From Saccharomycopsis crataegensis (Eukaryota; Ascomycota; Saccharomycetes; Ascoideales; Saccharomycopsidaceae): a stretch of 64,000 nucleotides of DNA. A program made the position numbers and the translations under genes. How positions within the stretch are numbered: the first letter of the stretch is position 1; each line of letters starts with the position of its first letter. Shown one piece after another: positions 60,740 through 64,000 of the stretch. The stretch is from contig NW_027043822.1 in NCBI RefSeq assembly GCF_037102585.1, forward strand, positions 769,001 through 833,000, written 5' to 3'. The notes beneath the pieces were generated by a model. It saw only the letters and a list, made by a program, of their open reading frames with translations. It was not told the origin of the DNA and searched no databases.

Positions 60740-63700
60740 ATGATGTCATCCAGACTGGCCGTAAGCAGCCGTCTGTTCACCACAGATGATCTCAGGCATT
60801 ATATGGTTCAGGACAAGGGTAGTTTTACCGGAGATCTAGAATGGTCCGACGATAACTCCCAATGGCAGACCAACACTTTACAAATCAATTCTATTGGTCA
60901 ATTGACGATATCTTATTCTGTATCGCAGTGTGCAGAAGTGGATAATAACGCAATCAAACTCAAGAACCATAAGCTATTCAATCTAGGGAGGTCTGCTACG
61001 TCGCGAAACTCCAATAACAGAAAGTCTTCATTCCAAAAAAGACGCCAACAGGATGACCCTGACTCCAGTATAGATATACTGACCAACCCTTACAGCGATG
61101 TTATTATTAGGAACCTTCATTCAAGTTCTGTGTCGTTGTCAGTTCACAATGGGATATCCACTATCCAGGTGGTGTCAGTCAACAAGGAGAAATGCTATTT
61201 TAAAAGTATAAACAATGAGAAACCCCAGTTTGTTCGGTTTTTGGCTAATCTTATGGTTTGGCAAAACATGAACGTGTACGGTATTCATAACAAATATTTC
61301 AATATCCCTCTTCCTTTTGCCACTATGAACAACCCCCAAAACATGCTCAATATCAATAACGGTGGTGCAAACAATGATAATCCTAAAAAAGATTCGGTGG
61401 CAATGAGCCAAAGTATTTTGATATACGATGATGATGATGAGGATAACGTGATTGTGATCAATAAAGAGGAAAAAAACCTTTTGGTGTGTCGGTTCAAAGT
61501 GTATGGGCCAATTCCTAAAAACCAGCGGAAAAACCTTGAGATTCCTGGCCCTAGAAATCCATTGTACCCTTCTGATCAATATAAGGATGTCCAGGAAGGA
61601 TGGTTTTATGCAATGGGGGTGGTCAAATCTAACGGGATTCTTGATTTGCTATCAGAGTACGATGGTACTTTGTTATACTCCATCAATGTTTCTACTTTGA
61701 TTCGATCAGAAATTCGCCAGGTACACCATCTGATATTCGAAAACTCTAATGTGTTATTCCTTGGGGTCATTGAAGAATTGAGAGACCTGAATATGAATAG
61801 CAATCTTTGTCCAACTAGCCAACGGCCACCATTTTTCCTTCCAAGTCCGGTAGTCAAATTTAATGAACTCAGAAACTTTCCAGTTCAAAGAATATTACTT
61901 AGCTTCCCACTTCATATTGATCTTGAAGATTGGTTTGTCGCATTAAAATCGCTTGCCGCTGGTGAATATGTTGGTATCAGTTCCCAATACTCCACAAAAT
62001 CGTCGTTTCGAATCTACAAGAAATTGCATGTGGATGTTCTTGAAGCTAATCTTTCCGACTGCCCTGTGGAAAACTCCGATAGTGATGATTTGGATGACGA
62101 AGGTAACATTGCCCCTCCAAAGCTTTATACGGACATAATATTTTGGGACTCTACCTGGGCCAGGACCTCGATTGTCCAAAGTAGCAAGAGTCCATTTTGG
62201 CGGGAAGAGTTTGTATTCGATTTACCAATTCTTACTAGCGGGTTTCAAATGCTCATTAAAAAATGTGTGCCTTCAAGTGTTCTAAATGCGGTGGCCAAAA
62301 AGCAAAAAAACAAGACTTCAAAAATCGAACAACCAGAACTCGCTGCTGGTGATAAATTTTATTCTGAGTTAGATACGATCGTTGGGATAGTGACAATCAC
62401 CGAAGAGATCATTGATGAATCTAAAGGGAAAGAAACATGGGTACCTGTTTATTCTCCGACGAATAATCTCGTGCCAATTGGTCAAATTTGCGTGCGATTA
62501 TCATTGAAAGAATGGCATATCTTGTTACCTTCCAACTTTGATACATTGCAAAAGATGCTCATAAACACCTCATTAGCCGATATCATTGAATTTCTCAGTT
62601 CGAGTGATTTGACCTCCAAGTATGAGGATCTTGAAGAAATTTCTAACATGATGTTGGATATTTTCCAGGCGTTGCATAAGGAGGAACTTTGGTTCAGTGA
62701 ATTAATTGATTTTGAGCTTCGAAAAGTGGGTGTAGTTGCAAGATCCAATCATGCAAAGAGCGGATCAATGATGCGTGCCAATGGAATGTCAACCAATTTT
62801 TTCAATACTTTGTTTCGTGGTAACAGTATTCTTAGTAAGACGTTTGAAAAATATAATCTTCGAGTTGGGCAAGAATTTTTGGAGAAAGTGGTTGGTGAAT
62901 TCGTTTTACAAGTGGCAGAAGACAATTACGATTGTGAAATTGATCCAGCAAGAATTCGTGGTAGCACCGAGGAAAAAGAGGCGATTATTGACGAAAATTT
63001 TATGAAGTTGTTCGATTACGTGGAAATGATTTGGGAAAAAATCTATAACTCGTGTAACGATTTACCAGCACCAATTCGCCGGGAGCTTGAAATATTCAGA
63101 AACAAATTAGAAAATTGTGGATTTCTCAATGATCCCAACGATTTGGACATTAATAAGTCTCAAAGCAATTTGGCTTTGAATTGCGTCACTGGGTTTTTGT
63201 TTCTTAGATTAATTTGTCCAGCAATTTTGAATCCAAAGTTGTTTTTCTTGATCAAGGACCATCAAACGGGAAATATCAAAAGAACATTGACTTTGATTTC
63301 TAAAATCTTGTTAACGTTATCAAATAGAACCAGATTTGGGGCAAAAGAACCTTGGTTAATAAAGATGAATTATTTTCTTGAACAACATGAAAGTGAATTA
63401 TTGGAGTATTTGGATATAATCACCAATAGGAAGCTCGATCATAGACCGAAGATTTTGGATCTTAGTGACACAGTGATTAGACCAGATATTTCCATTTCCC
63501 CACAGATTAGTATTGAATTACCAACCAACCCATTCTTGATTGATAAGTATTTCAGGCTCACCCAGCTTGCAACGATTCTTGCCGCTGAATTGGAAAACCA
63601 GCAAGATGAATTCAATTTTTCTGATATGGGCAATTCCAGTGGTCCAGGAAGCGTTAGAAACTCCTTTAAGATTGGGTCAATGAAGTTCGATGAGCAAGTG

Positions 63701-64000
63701 ATGAAAAACAATAATCTTGCATATGCGTCAGAGGAATTGCTTCGCAACCTTTCGCAAATCAACGCTGCTTCCAAGCGGGTTTCTATGATGTCCTTAGGTG
63801 CGGGTGGTGGAATAAATTCCAACCGTGGTTCCATTTCTACTGATTTAGCAAGACACTCCCAAGTGTCTATTGGTGATGTGAAACAGGAGTCGTATTATTT
63901 ATTGAAAAAGATTTCAAGACTCGATTATTTGTTGACCTCGTTTGAAAACCCAAGTTTGATCTATGGCAATTGGGGAAAGTTTGTCAACACGGTTATTGAA
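60740..64000 (+). CDS. BUD2: Ras-family GTPase-activating protein Bud2 (5' part; continues past the window)
   Basis: Open from the ATG at 60740 for 1087 codons to the window edge with no stop. The N-terminus (SFTGDLEWSDDNSQWQTNTL) leads to a C2-like region (about residues 420-580, with LYTDIIFWDSTWARTSI and SPFWREEFVF). The Ras-GAP domain follows: arginine-finger loop TLFRGNSILSKT near residue 691, and the FLRLICPAILNPK motif near 819. Gln/Asn-rich or Ser-rich spacers separate domains. In yeast, Bud2 inactivates the GTPase Rsr1/Bud1 to set bud-site choice and polarity axis. The rest of the C-terminal region is missing only because the window ends. Confidence 0.93.
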   Translation, partial: MMSSRLAVSSRLFTTDDLRHYMVQDKGSFTGDLEWSDDNSQWQTNTLQINSIGQLTISYSVSQCAEVDNNAIKLKNHKLFNLGRSATSRNSNNRKSSFQKRRQQDDPDSSIDILTNPYSDVIIRNLHSSSVSLSVHNGISTIQVVSVNKEKCYFKSINNEKPQFVRFLANLMVWQNMNVYGIHNKYFNIPLPFATMNNPQNMLNINNGGANNDNPKKDSVAMSQSILIYDDDDEDNVIVINKEEKNLLVCRFKVYGPIPKNQRKNLEIPGPRNPLYPSDQYKDVQEGWFYAMGVVKSNGILDLLSEYDGTLLYSINVSTLIRSEIRQVHHLIFENSNVLFLGVIEELRDLNMNSNLCPTSQRPPFFLPSPVVKFNELRNFPVQRILLSFPLHIDLEDWFVALKSLAAGEYVGISSQYSTKSSFRIYKKLHVDVLEANLSDCPVENSDSDDLDDEGNIAPPKLYTDIIFWDSTWARTSIVQSSKSPFWREEFVFDLPILTSGFQMLIKKCVPSSVLNAVAKKQKNKTSKIEQPELAAGDKFYSELDTIVGIVTITEEIIDESKGKETWVPVYSPTNNLVPIGQICVRLSLKEWHILLPSNFDTLQKMLINTSLADIIEFLSSSDLTSKYEDLEEISNMMLDIFQALHKEELWFSELIDFELRKVGVVARSNHAKSGSMMRANGMSTNFFNTLFRGNSILSKTFEKYNLRVGQEFLEKVVGEFVLQVAEDNYDCEIDPARIRGSTEEKEAIIDENFMKLFDYVEMIWEKIYNSCNDLPAPIRRELEIFRNKLENCGFLNDPNDLDINKSQSNLALNCVTGFLFLRLICPAILNPKLFFLIKDHQTGNIKRTLTLISKILLTLSNRTRFGAKEPWLIKMNYFLEQHESELLEYLDIITNRKLDHRPKILDLSDTVIRPDISISPQISIELPTNPFLIDKYFRLTQLATILAAELENQQDEFNFSDMGNSSGPGSVRNSFKIGSMKFDEQVMKNNNLAYASEELLRNLSQINAASKRVSMMSLGAGGGINSNRGSISTDLARHSQVSIGDVKQESYYLLKKISRLDYLLTSFENPSLIYGNWGKFVNTVIE

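Overview
The window is nuclear DNA of an ascomycete budding yeast (Saccharomycotina). Genes are compact and AT-rich. Short spliceosomal introns carry GTATGT or GTAAGT donors and TACTAAC-type branch points. Nearly every protein has a clear yeast orthologue (MRPL44, MPD1, GLN3, BBC1, PRP28, CWC2, DSC3, UTP6, PMT4, BUD2, EMC4). In-frame CTG codons are rare, and those in alignable positions of CWC2 and PMT4 fall where small polar residues would be expected. That fits a CUG-Ser clade yeast or a near relative, but it is an inference. I saw no transposon, retroelement, tRNA, rRNA or CRISPR array.

Layout, left to right. 0-12 kb: a decayed F-box/LRR-like gene at the left edge, an UNC93-like membrane protein, two-intron MRPL44 (mL53), MPD1, a spliced eIF4E-family protein with a Q/H/N-rich tail, and the GATA factor GLN3. 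12-26 kb: a small probable mitochondrial protein, the TALE homeobox gene CUP9 flanked by two ~3.5 kb non-coding stretches, BBC1, and a PIR cell-wall protein. 27-40 kb: a DHA2 drug/H+ antiporter-like gene, a monocarboxylate-porter-like gene, spliced EMC4, FMP42-like transporter, PRP28, a small basic/acidic protein, CWC2 and a spliced YjbQ-family protein. 40-46 kb: a tandem pair of three-exon allantoate/nicotinate-permease-like transporters. 49-53 kb: DSC3, an unrecognised membrane protein, UTP6, and a small orphan ORF ending next to a ~149 bp (CTT)n tract. 57.8-64 kb: PMT4 and the first 1087 codons of BUD2, which runs off the right edge.

The most interesting element lies at about 54.0-56.2 kb on the minus strand, where there is no protein gene. 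It reads as a multi-intron non-coding transcript whose introns carry box C/D snoRNAs. Guide complementarity and order identify the snR78-snR77-snR76-snR75-snR74-snR73-snR72 cluster, in the same 5'->3' order as the polycistronic snR72-78 cluster of Saccharomyces cerevisiae. snR77 is present twice as an 86-bp perfect repeat, one copy in each of two successive introns. The intron-hosted form of such clusters is known in principle from Candida. The snR77 duplication and the abutting splice sites near snR76 look worth a second look.

Functional themes: splicing (PRP28, CWC2) and ribosome production (UTP6, snR72-78, MRPL44) occur alongside ER/secretory biology (MPD1, EMC4, DSC3, PMT4, PIR) and solute transport (six MFS/UNC93-type genes, two of them tandem duplicates). 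GLN3 is a nitrogen regulator, and transporters of the DAL5 type are classic nitrogen-regulated targets, but no regulatory link is shown here.
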